DNA of 64,000 nt from RPQJ01 sp963744735. GTDB lineage: Bacteria > Pseudomonadota > Gammaproteobacteria > Steroidobacterales > Steroidobacteraceae. Within the stretch, counting starts at the first letter, position 1, and each line of letters opens with the position of its first letter. Below the pieces are notes generated by a model. The model saw only the letters and a list, made by a program, of their open reading frames with translations, was not told the DNA's origin and ran no database searches. The translations under genes were made by a program, and so were the position numbers. The stretch lies in NCBI GenBank assembly GCA_963744735.1, contig CAVUVH010000005.1:186001-250000 (forward strand). The letters are read 5' to 3'. Positions 19,770 through 31,408 of the stretch are shown here, in pieces.

Positions 19770-21233
19770 CTAGAAGTCGCCCGTCGGTGTCGACCAGGTC
19801 GCCCAGGCCGTAGCGGCGCAGCTTCACGTAGAGGCTCTGGCGGACAGGCCGAGCATCTCGGCGGCCGAGGCGCGGTTGTCGCTGGTCAGCTCGAGCGCGG
19901 CCTCGATGCACAGCCGCTCGATCAGGTCGGTGGTCTCGCGCACGATGTCCTTCAGCGGCACGCGGCCGACCAGCTCGGTCAGCTGCTCGACCGAGCGCGG
20001 CAGCGGCGGCGCCGGCGCGCTGCGGCGCGCCAGGCGCGCGACCGACGTCGCGCACCGTGAAGCCGAAGCACGGCGGCTCGCCGTCGCGGCACGGCAGCGG
20101 CCGAGATCTCGACCTCGGTCGTCGGCGCCGTATTCGCCGCGCAGCGTGGTCGCGAACAGCCGCACCGAGCCGTGCTGGCGCAGGTTGGCGAGCAGCACGT
20201 TCAGATCGACGCCCGGGCGGCCGAGCCAGCGCTCGAGCGACTCGCCGCGCGCCTGCTCCTCGCGCGGCAGCTGCGCCAGGTCGAGGAAGGCGGGGTTGGC
20301 GGCGAGCGACGCTGGCCGTCGGCGTCGGTCACGACGAAGCCATCCGGGCGCCGCTGCGACGAAATCGCACGCAGCGCGCCGTGGCGCCCGGCGCGGCGTC
20401 GGCCAGCCGGCTCGGCATCGCAGCGGCGTCAGCCGCACCAGCAGCAGCGTCGAGCGCTGTCCTGGCGGAACAGCGAGGCCGAGACCAGCAGCTCGCGGCT
20501 GCCGTCGGCCAGGCGCGCGCGCACCTCGTCGGCGCGGCCGGACGCGCGCACGTGGCGAGCAGCGTCGCCACGGCCTCGGTGCGCGTCGGTCGTCGAGGCC
20601 GTCGGGAAACGGCCGGCCGGCGACTTGCGGCGCGTTCGCCGAGCAGCTGCGTCGCCGCCGGGTTGGCCTCGACGCACGCATGCGTGGCGGCGTCGACGAT
20701 CAGCACCGCCTCGGACGGCAGCTGGAACAGCAGGCGGTAGCGCGTCTCGGCGTGGCGCAGGCGCGCGTAGTCGCGCTCCATCGACTGCTGCGCCTCGACC
20801 AGGCGCTGCTGCAGCGCCGACGATGGCGCGCAGGTCGCGGCCGACGCGCGACGCATCGCGGCCCTGTCTTGCCGACCTGCGCACGGCCGAGTAGAGCACC
20901 GGCAGGTCGGCGCCGCCGCGGTGAGGTGGTTGACCTGGCGCCAGCGCGTGCGGCGGCCCTGCGGCGCGCGTCGCTGCAGCAGGGCTTCGACCTTCGGGCG
21001 GCTCTCGACGGTGACCGTGTCGAGCCCAGGACTGGCCGACCCACTTGCCGTCGCATCTCGGCGGCAGTTCGTCGCTGCCGACGGCCACGTCGCGGATGAC
21101 GCCCTCGTGGTCGAGGATCAGCGCGATGTCGGCGGCGGCCGCGAGCAGTCGCGCGGCGGCGTCGGCGTCGAGTCGCCGAGCGACTTGTCTGGCGGCGCTG
21201 AAAGCGCTTCACGGATTCCTGCAGATCGTTCAT
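19770..21233 (-). CDS. ppsR: Photosynthesis gene repressor PpsR/CrtJ (frameshifted)
   Basis: Redox-responsive DNA-binding repressor of bch, crt and puc genes. The start reads MNDLQESVKRF. PAS-type regions follow (ALILDHEGVI near residue 40; YRLLFQLPSEAVLIVDAATH near 160; a third later). The C-terminal Fis-type helix-turn-helix contains AAEMLGLSRQSLYVKLRRYG. About 485 residues with the shifts removed, typical for PpsR. An extra G near the 3' end hides the likely GDF stop at 19770. It lies between ppaA and bchG, its usual place, and its binding motif occurs at five sites in the cluster. Confidence 0.93.
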
Positions 21234-21273
21234 CGTGCGCCTGGCGCGGCGCCGACGGTCGACTCGGACGCGA

Positions 21274-22283
21274 TCACGCCCGGCAGATCAGCAGCGTCGC
21301 GCGAACATGCCGCACCAGGTTCTCGGCCTGCATGACCGCCTGACGGGCGTCGTTAGCCGTGCATCGGCGCCCACCTGGATCGCGAGTTCGGGATGCGTCG
21401 ACGAACAGCGGGCCGCCGACCATCACCCCGAGCGACCTGGTTGCGCGCTGCGCGGCGCAGCGCGTGGATCGTCGAGGCGAGCGCCGTCGAGGTGCGTCTC
21501 GCAGCCCACCGAAAGCCCGACCACGTCGAACCATTCGCTGACGCACGAGCCTGACCAGGTCGCTGGACGTGCGGCACTGCGTCGTTCCAGACGTCCCAGC
21601 CGGCGCGGCGGAAGAAGTCGGCGACCATCGACCAGGCCGAAGGTGTGCTGCTCGCCCGGGCATCGGGACCAGCAGCGCGCGGCGGCCCTGCGGCGGCGTG
21701 TCGGTCGTCGGCGCGGAAGGCCGGCGCTCAGGTCGCGCATGCACCTCGCTGCAGGCGGCACAGCGCCGACCGTGACGTCGGCGAAGTCGCACGCGGTCGT
21801 CTTCCCACAGCTCGCCGAGGTGGCGCGCCGCCGGCGCCAGCAGATCGAGGTAGATGCGCTCGACAGCGACACGCCCGCGCGACGCGCACCGAATCGATGT
21901 ACGCGTAGGCGACCTCGAGGTCGTCCGGTCGAGCAGCAGCTGCGACGAACTCGTCGATGCGCCCTCGCCCGGCATGCGACGACCGGCGTGACGTCGGCGT
22001 GCGACTTCGCGGATCGTGGGCGCGCTGGCTCAGCAGCAGGCGCGGGATGATCTTCGTCCTCGATCGTGCGCCAGCCAGGTTGCCGACCCGGCGGCGCGCG
22101 ACGTGTCGGCACGCTGGATGCCGCGGCGCGTCGGGCATCGCCCGGCCCAGCGCGGCGACCAGCCCGCGGTCGATCCGCGCCGCTGGACAGCCGGGTCTCG
22201 TCGCGAGCTGTCCTGCAGAGCTCTTCGCGCTGCAATTCCTCGGCCATCTGCGCTTGTCTCCGCCAGCGTTGCGACACCGTCAT
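21274..22283 (-). CDS. ppaA: PpaA/AerR-type B12-binding antirepressor (frameshifted)
   Basis: Cobalamin-binding light-dependent antirepressor that acts on PpsR. The start MTVSQRWRRQAQMAEELQRE matches this group. The central and C-terminal parts hold a SCHIC-type B12-binding domain: RVAVERIYLDLLAPAARHLG, LLVPMPGEQHTFGLVMVADF in repaired frame, and WFDVVGLSVGCETHLD, followed by VMVGGPLFV. Many shifts break the frame. The gene lies directly upstream of ppsR on the same strand, the known ppaA-ppsR pairing, and faces bchF across a regulatory gap. Confidence 0.88.
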
Positions 22284-22430
22284 CCGGCTCGCAGCCGGCG
22301 GGTGGCGCTTCGAGGCCTGCAGACCGGACCGCGGCCTGTTCTGGCGAGGGCGGTTTCCGGGGCAGACGTCCCTGGCGCAGTGGCGCACTGTGTAAATCCT
22401 CGACCTCACGGTGTCGTCAAGAAATATTTA

Positions 22431-22471
22431 CGTCAATCTGAGTTGACACTCTCGGAGTGCCGGGCATAGGT
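22431..22471 (+). promoter_or_regulatory. bchF promoter with PpsR-type operator
   Basis: CGTCA-ATCTGAGT-TGACA (22431-22448) fits TGTCA-N8-TGACA with one mismatch. Its end supplies a perfect -35 TTGACA (22443-22448), with a weak ATAGGT 17 bases on. A GGAGG Shine-Dalgarno follows at 22481, eight bases before the bchF ATG. It heads the long bchF to dxs unit. Confidence 0.65.
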
Positions 22472-22493
22472 TTACGCATCGGAGGACCACGCG

Positions 22494-23039
22494 ATGCCCC
22501 ATCGGCCCGAACCGGCCCCTGCAGACAGCCGCAGCACGCGCCGCGCGCCGCTGTACACCCCGCCGAGCAGCGCCGCGCCGCGACGCGTCGCGCTGGACGC
22601 TGGTGCAGGGCATCCTCGCCCCGCTGCAGTTCCTGGTCTTCGCTGGTCAGCCTCGCGCTGGTGCTGCGCTACCTCGCCACCGGCGAGGGCTTGTGCGGCC
22701 GCGACGGTCTCGGTCGTCGTCAAGACGCTGCGTGCTCTACACGATCATGATCACCGGCTCGATCTGGGAGAAGGACGTCTTCGGCCGCTACCTGTTCGCC
22801 CCGGCCTTCTTCTGGGAAGACGTGTTCAGCATGCTGGTGCTGGCGCTGCACACCGCCTATCTGGTCGGCGCTGTTCACCGGCGCGCTCGACGCCCGCGGC
22901 AGCAGATGCTGCTCGCGCTGGCCGCCTACGCCACCTACGTCGTCAACGCCGGCGCAGTTCCTGCTCAAGCTGCGCGCGGCGCGGCTCGACGAGCGCGCCG
23001 CGCGCGGCGCCGCGGCCGGCCGATGGAGTCGCCGCATGA
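22494..23039 (+). CDS. bchF: 3-vinyl bacteriochlorophyllide hydratase BchF (frameshifted)
   Basis: Small membrane enzyme that hydrates the 3-vinyl group of chlorophyllide a on the way to bacteriochlorophyll a. Family segments are RRAPLYTPEQRRRRDASRWT (repaired frame), GILAPLQFLVFAVSLALVLR, TIMITGSIWEKDVFGRYLFA and FFWEDVFSMLVLALHTAYL. About 180 residues. Shifts occur near 22560, 22640, 22700, 22730, 22870 and 22950. It is the first gene of the long plus-strand operon; its TGA overlaps the bchN ATG (ATGA). Confidence 0.93.
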   Translation: MPHRPEPAPADSRSTRRAPLYTPPSSAAPRRVALDAGAGHPRPAAVPGLRWSASRWCCATSPPARACAAATVSVVVKTLRALHDHDHRLDLGEGRLRPLPVRPGLLLGRRVQHAGAGAAHRLSGRRCSPARSTPAAADAARAGRLRHLRRQRRRSSCSSCARRGSTSAPRAAPRPADGVAA

Positions 23040-24343
23040 GCGCCGTGCATCGCCGATCGCGCGCCGACGGCCGACGGCCTGCGCCGACGCCCCGGTGCTG
23101 CGCGAGCGCGGCCAGCGCGAGGTGTTCTGCGGCCTGACCGGCATCGTCTGGCTGCACCGCAAGATCCAGGACGCCTTCTTCCTGGTCGTCGGCTCGCGCA
23201 CCTGCGCGCACCTGATCCAGTCCGCCGCCGGCGTGATGATCTTCGCCGAGCCGCGCTTCGCCACCGCCATCATCGAAGAGCGCGACCTGGCCGGCCTGGC
23301 CGACGCCAACGACGAGCTCGACCGCGTGGTCGACGCGGCTGCTCGAGCGCCGGCCCGACATCAAGCTGCTGTTCCTGGTCGGCTCCTGCCCGTCCGAAGT
23401 GATCAAGCTCGATCTGTCGCGCGCCGCCGCAGCGGCTGTCGCAGACGCTTCACGCCGCGCGTGCGCGTGCTCAACTACTCCGGCAGCGGCATCGAGACCA
23501 CCTTCACCCAGGGCGAGGACGCCTGCCTCGCCGCGCTGGTGCCGGAGATGCCGGCCGCGCGCCGACGGCGCCGCAGCCGCTGCTGGTGGTCGGCGCGCTG
23601 GCCGACGTGGTCGAGGACCAGTTCCGCCGCCTGTTCGACGCGCTCGGCATCGGCCCGGTGCGACTTCCTGCCGCCGCGCCGCGCCGCGCGACCTGCCGGC
23701 CGTCGGGCCGAACACGCGCTTCCTGCTGGCCCAGCCCTTCCTCGCCGACACCGCCGCGCGCGCTCGAGGCGCGCGGCGCGCAGCGCCTGCGCCGCGCCCG
23801 TTCCCGCTCGGCGTCGAAGGCACCACCGCCTGGCTGCAGGCCGCGGCCGACGCGCCTTCGGCGTCGCCGCCGACGCGCTTCGACGCCGTCACCGCGCCCG
23901 GCGCGAGCGCGCGCGCCAGCGCGCGCTGGCGCGCGCATCGCGACGCAGCTGGCCGGCAAGCGCATCTTCTTCTTCCCCGATTCGCAGCTCGAGATGCCGC
24001 TGGCGCGCTTCCTGTCGCGCGAGCTCGGCATGGAGCTGGTCGAAGTCGGCACGCCCTACCTGCACCGCCAGCACCTGGCCGCCGAACTGGCGCTGCTGCC
24101 GGCCGGCACTGCGCTGTCGCGAAGGCCAGGACGTCGAGCGGCAGCTCGACCGCTGCCGCGCCGCCGCGCCCGACCTCGTGGTCTGCGGCCTCGGCCTCGC
24201 CAATCCGCTCGAGGCCGAGGGCATGACGACCAAGTGGTCGATCGAACTGGTCTTCACGCCGATCCAGGGCTACGAGCAGGCGGCCGACCTGGCCGAGCTG
24301 TTCGCGCGGCCGCTGCGTGCGCCGCGCGCGGCTGGCGGTCTGA
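23036..24343 (+). CDS. bchN: Light-independent protochlorophyllide reductase subunit N (frameshifted)
   Basis: Subunit of the dark-operative protochlorophyllide reductase (BchL-NB), related to nitrogenase NifD. Conserved segments: REVFCGLTGIVWLHRKIQDA with a cluster-ligand cysteine, VVGSRTCAHLIQSAAGVMIF, LLFLVGSCPSEVIKLDL, and GLGLANPLEAEGMTTKWSIE. The three N-subunit cysteines are visible. About 433 residues. Shifts interrupt several places such as 23340, 23430 and 23560. It overlaps bchF by four bases and ends four bases before bchB. Confidence 0.95.
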
Positions 24344-24347
24344 ACCG

Positions 24348-25974
24348 ATGCAGCTGACGCTCTGGACCTACGAAGGCCCGCCGCACGTCGGCGCGATGCG
24401 CATCGCCACCGCGATGGAGGGCGTGCACTACGTGCTGCACGCGCCGCAGGGCGACACCTACGCCGACCTGCTGTTCACGATGATCGAGCGGCGCGACACG
24501 CGCCCGCCGGTGACCTACACCACCTTCCAGGCGCGCGACCTCGGCGGCGACACCGCCGAGCTGTTCAAGACCGCGGCGCGCGACGCCTACGAGCGCTTCC
24601 AGCCGCAGGCGATGCTGGTCGGCGCGTCCTGCACCGCCGAGCTGATCCAGGACGACCCGGGCGGCCTGGCCGCGCGCGCTGGACCTGCCGATCCCGGTGG
24701 TGCCGCTGGAGCTGCCGTCCTACCAGCGCAAGGAAAACTGGGGCGCGGCCGAGACCTTCTATCAGCTGGTGCGCGCGCTGGCCGGCGCCGCGACGCGTCC
24801 GGCGCCGGCGCGCCGCGCGGACCGGCGCAGCGCCCGCCCGCTGCAACCTGCTCGGCCCGACCGCGCTCGGCTTCCGCCACCGCGACGACGTGCGCGAGAT
24901 CACGCAGCCTGCTCGCGCGACTCGGCATCGACGTGAACGTGGTCGCGCCGCTGGGCGCCACGCCCGCCGACCTCGCGCGGCTCGGCGAGGCCGACTTCAA
25001 CGTCGTGCTCTATCCCGAGATCGCCGCGCACGGCGGCGCAGCTGGCTGCAGCGCACGTTCGGCCAGCCGCTCGACGCAGATCGTGCCGATCGGCGTCGGC
25101 GCGACGCGCGACTTCATCGCCGAGGTCGCGGCGCTGGCCGGGCATCGATGCCGACGCCGCCGCTGCGCCGACGCCAGGCGTCGCGCGCTGCCCTGGTACT
25201 CGCGCTCGGTCGACTCGACCTACCTCACCGGCAAGCGCGTCTTCATCTTCGGCGACGCCACCCATGCGATCGCCGCGGCCCGCATCGCGCGCGAGGAACT
25301 CGGCTTCAAGGTCGTCGGGCCTCGGCACCTACAGCCGCGAATTCGCCCGCGAGGTGCGCGAGGCCGCCGAGCGCTACGGCGTCGAGGCGCTGATCACCGA
25401 CGACTATCTCGAGGTCGAGGCCAAGGTCGCCGAGCTGCAGCCCGAACTGGTGCTCGGCACGCAGATGGAGCGCCACATCGCCAAGCGGCTCGGCATTCCC
25501 TGCGCGGTGATCTCGGCGCCGGTGCACGTGCAGGACTTCCCGGCCCGCTACTCGCCGCAGATGGGCTTCGAAGGCGCCAACGTGATCTTCGACACCTGGG
25601 TCCACCCGCTGATGATGGGCCTCGAAGAGCACCTGCTGGCGATGTTCCGCGACGATTTCGAGTTCCACGACGACGCCGCGCCGTCGCACCTCGGCCATGC
25701 GTCGGCCAGGCGGCGGCCGCCGCGCGGCTGACCGTGCCGCCGACGACAGCGCGACGCCGCCAGCCGGCTGCACGCGATGCCGTGCCGCCGACGCCGACCG
25801 CGGCGCGACCCGCGTCGCCTGGGCCGCCGAGGCCGAGAAGCGAACTGCAGAAGATCCCGTTCTTCGTGCGCGGCAAGGCGCGCCGCAACACCGAGCGCTT
25901 CGCCGCGGAGCGCGGCGTGGCCACTCATCACCGTCGAGACGCTGTACGATGCCAAAGCGCACTTCGGCCGCTGA
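24348..25974 (+). CDS. bchB: Light-independent protochlorophyllide reductase subunit B (frameshifted)
   Basis: NifK-like partner of BchN; supplies the fourth cluster ligand (aspartate) and catalytic residues. It starts MQLTLWTYEGPPHVGAMRIA and continues AMLVGASCTAELIQDDPGGL, ELPSYQRKENWGAAETFYQL, DVNVVAPLGATPADLARLGE and GTQMERHIAKRLGIPCAVIS. The end KIPFFVRGKARRNTERFA is the usual small C-terminal domain. Each resolved break, for example near 24670, 24840, 24905 and 25320, is mended by removing one G or C. About 540 residues. Its last 26 bases overlap the start of bchH. Confidence 0.95.
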
Positions 25975-28900
25975 CGCGCACGCCCGATGCCGGCGTCGTC
26001 ATCGTGACGATGGACAGCCATCTGGCGAGCGCCGGCCGACGCGCGCGCGCCGCGCTCGTCGCGCGAGCTGCCCGGGCCTGACGCTCAGCGCTGCACGCCG
26101 CCGCCGAGTGGGCCGACGACGACGCGGCGCTCGCAGCGCTGCCGCGCCGACATCGCCCGCGGCGACATCGTCATCGCCACCATGCTGTTCATGGAAGACC
26201 ACTTCCAGCCGGTGCTGCCGGCGCTGCAGGCGCGCCGCGACGCACTGCGACGCGATGGTCTGCGTGCATGTCGGCGGCCGAGGTCGTCAAGCTGACCCGC
26301 ATCGGCCGCTTCGACATGGACGGCCGGCGCAGCGGCGCCGATGGCGCTGCTGAAGCGGCTGCGCGGCAAGCACGACGAGCAAGCCCGGCCGCCGACCGGC
26401 GCGGCGCGCAGCAGATGAAGATGCTGCGCCGCATGCCGAAGCTGCTGCGCTTCATCCCCGGCACCGCGCAGGACGTGCGCGCCTATTTCCTGACGCTGCA
26501 GTACTGGCTCGGCCGGCTCCGACGAGAACATCGCGCAACATGGTCCGCTTCCTGGTCGACCGCTATGCCGACGGCCCGCGCCGCGGCGCTGCGCGGCGCC
26601 GCTCAAGGCGCCGGCGCCGGTCGAGTATCCCGAGGTCGGCGTCTATCACCCGCGCATGCCGCGGCCGCATCGCCGACGCCGGCGCGACGCGCTGCCGCGG
26701 CCGCCGGCGCGCAGCCACGGCACGGTCGGCCTGCTGCTGATGCGCTCCTACCTGCTGGCCGGCAACGCCGGCGCACTACGACGGCGTGATCGCGGCGCTC
26801 GAGGCGCGCGGCCTGCGCGTCATCCCGGCCTTCGCCAGCGGCCTCGAGCGCGCCCGGCGATCGAGACGCTTCTTCATGCAGCGACGGCCGCGCCGACGGT
26901 CGACGCGGTGGTGTCGCTGACCGGCTTCTCGCTGGTCGGCGGCCCCGCCTACAACGACGCGCAAGGCCGCCGAGGACATGCTGGCGCAGCTCGACGTGCC
27001 CTACCTCGCCGCGCATCCGGTCGAGTTCCAGACGCTGGAGCAGTGGGGCGCCTCCGAGCGCGGCCTGCTGCCGGTCGAGAGCACCATCATGGTGGCGATC
27101 CCCGAACTCGACGGCGCCACCGGCCCGATGGTGTTCGGCGGCCGCGCCGGCGCGCAGGCGACGACCTGCACCGGCTGCGACCGCGCCTGCACCTTCGGCG
27201 CGCCGACAGCGCGCACGACATGCACGCCTGCACCGAGCGCGCCGAGATGCTGGCCGCGCGCGTCGCGCAAGCTGGTCGCGCTGCGCCGCACGCGAGCGCG
27301 CGCGAGCGCAAGGTCGCGATCGTGCTGTTCAACTTCCCGCCGAACGCCGGCAACACCGGCACCGCCGCCTACCTGTCGGTGTTCGAGTCGCTGTACAACA
27401 CGCTGACGGCGCTGAAGGCGCGACGGCTACACGGTCGAGGTGCCCGCGAGCGTCGACGCGCTGCGCGAGCGCATCCTGGACGGCAACGCCGCGCGCTACG
27501 GCGCCGACGCCAACGTGCACGCGCGCATCCCGGTCGACGACCATGTGCGCCGCGAGCGCTGGCTGCAGGAGATCGAGGCGCAATGGGGCCCGGCGCCCGG
27601 CAGGCAGCAGAGCGACGGCCGCTCGATCTTCGTGCTCGGCGAGCAGTTCGGCAACGTGCTTCGTCGGCGTGCAGCCCGCCTTCGGCTACGAAGGCGACCC
27701 GATGCGGCTGCTGTTCGAGAAGGGCTTCGCGCCGACGCACGCCTTCTCGGCCTTCTACCGCTGGCTGCGCGAGGATTTCGGCGCCGCACGCGGTGCTGCA
27801 TTTCGGCACCCACGGCGCGCTCGAATTCATGCCCGGCAAGCAGGCCGGCCTGTCCGGCGCCTGCTGGCCGGACCGGCTGATCGGCGACCTGCCGAACCTC
27901 TATCTCTACGCCTCGAACAACCCGTCCGAAGGCACGATCGCCAAGCGCCGCTCGGCCGCGACGCTGATCAGCTACCTGACGCCGCCGGTCGCGCACGCCG
28001 GCTCTATCGCGGGCCTGATCGACCTGAAGGCGCTCGATCGAGCGCTGGCGCGGCGCTCGAGCCCGACGCGCGGCGACGAGCGCGCGCGAGCTCGCCGCAG
28101 CTGATCCAGGCGCAGGCCGCCGCGCTCGAACTCGCGAGCGCCGAGCCGGCCTGGGGCGACGCCGGCGACGCCGAGATCGGCAGCGCTCGCCGACGCGCGT
28201 GCTGGAGCTGGAATACACGCTGATCCCGCACGGCCTGCACGTGGTCGGCCGCGCGCCGACGCCCGCCGAGCGCGTCGACATGCTGCTGGCGATGGCCGAA
28301 GCCGCGCACGGCGCCGATGCCGCGACCGCGCGGCGATCGAGGCGCTGGTGCGCGGCGCCACGCCCGACGGCGCTGCGCCGCGGCCGGCACGGCACGACGC
28401 GAGCAGCTCGCGCGCGCTGCGCCGAACTGGCGCGGCACCGACCGGCTGCTGGCCGCAGGACACGAGATCGCCGGCATCCTGCGCGCGCTCGACGGCCGCT
28501 ACATCCGCCCGGCGCCGGGCGGCGACCTGCTGCGCACGCCGGCGATCCTGCCGACCGGCCGCAACCTGCACGGCTTCGATCCGTTCCGCATCCCCAGCGC
28601 CTTCGCGGTGCAGGACGGCGCGCGGCAGGCGCAGCGGCTGCTCGACCGCCACGTCGCCGACGGCAACGCGCTGCCCGGAATCGGTCGCGATCGTGCTGTG
28701 GGGCACCGACAACCTCAAGACCGAGGGCGGGCCGATCGCGCCAGGCGCTGGCGCTGATGGGCGCGCGCGCCGCGCTTCGACAGCTACGGCCGCCTCGCCG
28801 GCGCCGAGCTGATCCCGCTCGAGCCGAACTCGGCCGGCCGCGCATCGACGTCGTGATCACGCTGTCCGGCATCTTCCGCGACCTGCTGCCGCTGCAGATC

Positions 28901-29768
28901 AAGCTGCTGGCCGAAGCCGCCTTCCTCGCCGCCAGCGGCCGACGAGCCGCTCGAGCAGAACTTCGTGCGCAAGCACGCGCTGGCCTACCAGGCGCGAGCA
29001 CGGCTGCGACCTCGAGACCGCGTCGCTGCGCGTCTTCGGCAACGCCGACGGCGCCTACGGCGCCAACGTCAACCACCTGGTCGAGAACGGCCGCTGGGAC
29101 GACGAGGACGAACTCGCCGAGACCTACACGCGCCGCAAGGGCTTCGCCTACGGCCGCGACGGCCGCGCCGGTGCAGCAGACCGCAGCTGCTGCAGAGCGT
29201 GCTGGCCGACGTCGAGCTCGCCTACCAGAACCTCGACTCGGTCGAACTCGGCGTCACCACGGTCGACAACTACTTCGACACGCTGGGCGGCATCAGCCGC
29301 GCGGTGCGGCGCGCCAAGGGCGGCGCCGACGGCGCCGGTCTACATCGGCGACCAGACGCGCGGCGAGCGGCACGGTGCGCACGCTGGCCGAGCAGGTGGC
29401 GCTGGAGACCCGCACCCGCATGCTCAACCCGAAGTGGTACGAGGGCATGCTCAAGCACGGCTACGAAGGCGTGCGCCAGATCGAGGCGCACGTCACCAAC
29501 ACGATGGGCTGGTCGGCGACGACCGGCCAGGTCGCAGCCCTGGGTCTACCAGCAGCTGACCGAGACCTTCGTGCTCGACCCCGCAGATGCGCGAGCGCCT
29601 GGCGCGAGCTCAACCCGACGGCGTCGGCCAAGGTCGCGAACCGGCTGATCGAGGCCACGAGCGCAACTACTGGACAGCCCGACGCCGCAGATGCTCGAAG
29701 CCCTGCGCCGCGCCGGCGAAGAACTCGAAGACCGCCTCGAAGGCGTTTACGAAGGAGCTGCCGCATGA
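25949..29768 (+). CDS. bchH: Magnesium chelatase subunit H (frameshifted)
   Basis: Large porphyrin-binding subunit that inserts Mg2+ into protoporphyrin IX with BchI and BchD. The start MPKRTSAADA at 25949, inside the end of bchB, matches the usual N-terminus, followed after a shift by VVIVTMDSHLASA. Other marks are PGTAQDVRAYFLTLQYWLGG, VSLTGFSLVGGPAYNDA, VLHFGTHGALEFMPGKQAGL and NLVENGRWDDEDE-type C-terminal blocks through NTMGWSATTGQVA. About 1260 residues after removal of surplus bases. Dozens of shifts are present. Its TGA overlaps the bchL ATG. Confidence 0.95.
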
Positions 29769-30689
29769 TGGACACCACGACCGTTCCGCTCGCGATCGCT
29801 GCGCGGCGCACGCCCGCGCGCCGGCCCGACGGCGAGGGCAGCGTGCAGGTGCAGCTCGACCCCAACGCTCAAGATCGGCACCGCCAAGGTGTTCGCGGTC
29901 TACGGCAAGGGCGGCATCGGCAAGAGCACGACCTCGTCGAACCTGTCGGTCGCCTTCTCCAAGCTCGGCAAGCGCGTGCTGCAGATCGGCTGCGATCCCA
30001 AGCACGACTCGACCTTCACGCTGACCAAGAGGCTGATGCCGACCGTGATCGACGTGCTGGAGATCGGTGGACTTCCACGCCGAGGAGCTGCGCGCCGAGG
30101 ACTTCGTCTTCGAGGGCTACAACGGCGTGATGTGCGTCGAGGCCGGCGGCCCGCCGGCCGGCACCGGCTGCGGCGGCTACGTCGTCGGCCAGACGGTGAA
30201 GCTGCTGAAGGAGCATCACCTGCTCGAAGACACCGACGTCGTGATCTTCGACGTGCTGGGCGACGTGGTCTGCGGCGGCTTCGCCGCGCCGCTGCAGCAC
30301 GCCGACCGCGCGCTGATCGTCACCGCCAACGACTTCGACTCGATCTTCGCGATGAACCGCATCGTCGCGGCGATCGGCGCCAAGTCGAAGAACTACGACG
30401 TGCGGCTCGGCGGCGTGATCGCCAACCGCAGCGCGGACACCGACCAGATCGACAGGTTCAACGAGCGCGATCGGCCTGAAGCAGGTCGCGCACTTCCCCG
30501 ACCTCGACGTGATCCGCCGCAGCCGCCTGAAGAAGGCGACGCTGTTCGAGATGGAGGACTCGCCCGAGGTCGAGGCGGTGCAGGACGAATACCTGCGGCT
30601 CGCCGCCGCGCTCTGGGCCGGCGCCGAGCCGCTGAACGGCGGTGCCGCTGAAGGACCGCGAGATCTTCGACCTGCTGGGGTTCGACTGA
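29765..30689 (+). CDS. bchL: Light-independent protochlorophyllide reductase iron protein BchL (frameshifted)
   Basis: NifH-like ATPase that transfers electrons to BchNB. P-loop VFAVYGKGGIGKSTTSSNLS; cluster-ligand cysteines in EAGGPPAGTGCGGYVVG and VIFDVLGDVVCGGFAAPLQ. Four breaks, at about 29867, 30066, 30469 and 30641, are each cured by deleting one G; the result is 306 residues, normal for BchL. With no other change needed this gene is the clearest demonstration that the breaks are single-base insertions. ATGA overlap with bchH, one-base overlap with bchM. Confidence 0.96.
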
Positions 30690-31408
30690 TGGCCGAGCGC
30701 ACCACCTACCATCGCAGCGCCGCGGCGCAGCTCGAGACCTACTTCGACCGCACCGCGGTCGAGGCCTGGGCGCGGCTGACCTCGGATGCGCCGGTCGGCC
30801 GCATCCGCGCCACGGTGCGCGCCGGCCGCGACCAGATGCGCGACGACGCTGCTCGACTGGCTGCCGCGCGGACCTGAGCGGCCGCCGCCTGCTCGACGCC
30901 GGCTGCGGCACCGGCGCGCTGGCGGTCGAGGCCGCGCGGCGCGGCGCCGACGTGGTCGCGATCGACCTGTCGCCGACGCTGGTCGGCCTGGCGCGCGAGC
31001 GCGCTGCCGCGGATCTCGGGCGCGCGGCCGCGTCGAGTTCCGCGTCGGCGACATGCTCGACCCGGCGCTCGGCCAGTTCGACCACGTGGTCGCCATGGAC
31101 TCGCTGATCCACTACCGCGCGCGCGGACGTCGTGCGCGCGCTCGTCGCGGCCTCGCCGCGCGCACCACGCGACTCGATCGTGTTCACCTTCGCGCCGCGC
31201 ACGCCGCCGCTGGCGCTGATGCACGCCGTCGGCCGGCTGTTCCCGCGCGGCGACCGCGCGCCGGCGATCGAGCCGGTCGCGCCGGACCACGCTGCAGCGA
31301 GCTGCATCGACGGCGAGCCGGCGCTGTCGGCCTGGCGCACCGGCCGCACCGCAGCGCGTCGCGAGCGGCTTCTACACCTCGCAGGCGCTGGAGCTGACGC
31401 GCCGATGA
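30689..31408 (+). CDS. bchM: Mg-protoporphyrin IX methyltransferase BchM (frameshifted)
   Basis: S-adenosylmethionine-dependent methyltransferase acting directly after Mg chelatase. It begins MAERTTYHRSAAAQLETYFD; the SAM motif is GRRLLDAGCGTGALAVEAAR, and FDHVVAMDSLIHY is a conserved inner block. The end reads SGFYTSQALELTRR. About 238 residues. Shifts lie near 30850, 30875, 31010, 31125 and 31290. It overlaps bchL by one base and lhaA by four. Confidence 0.94.
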
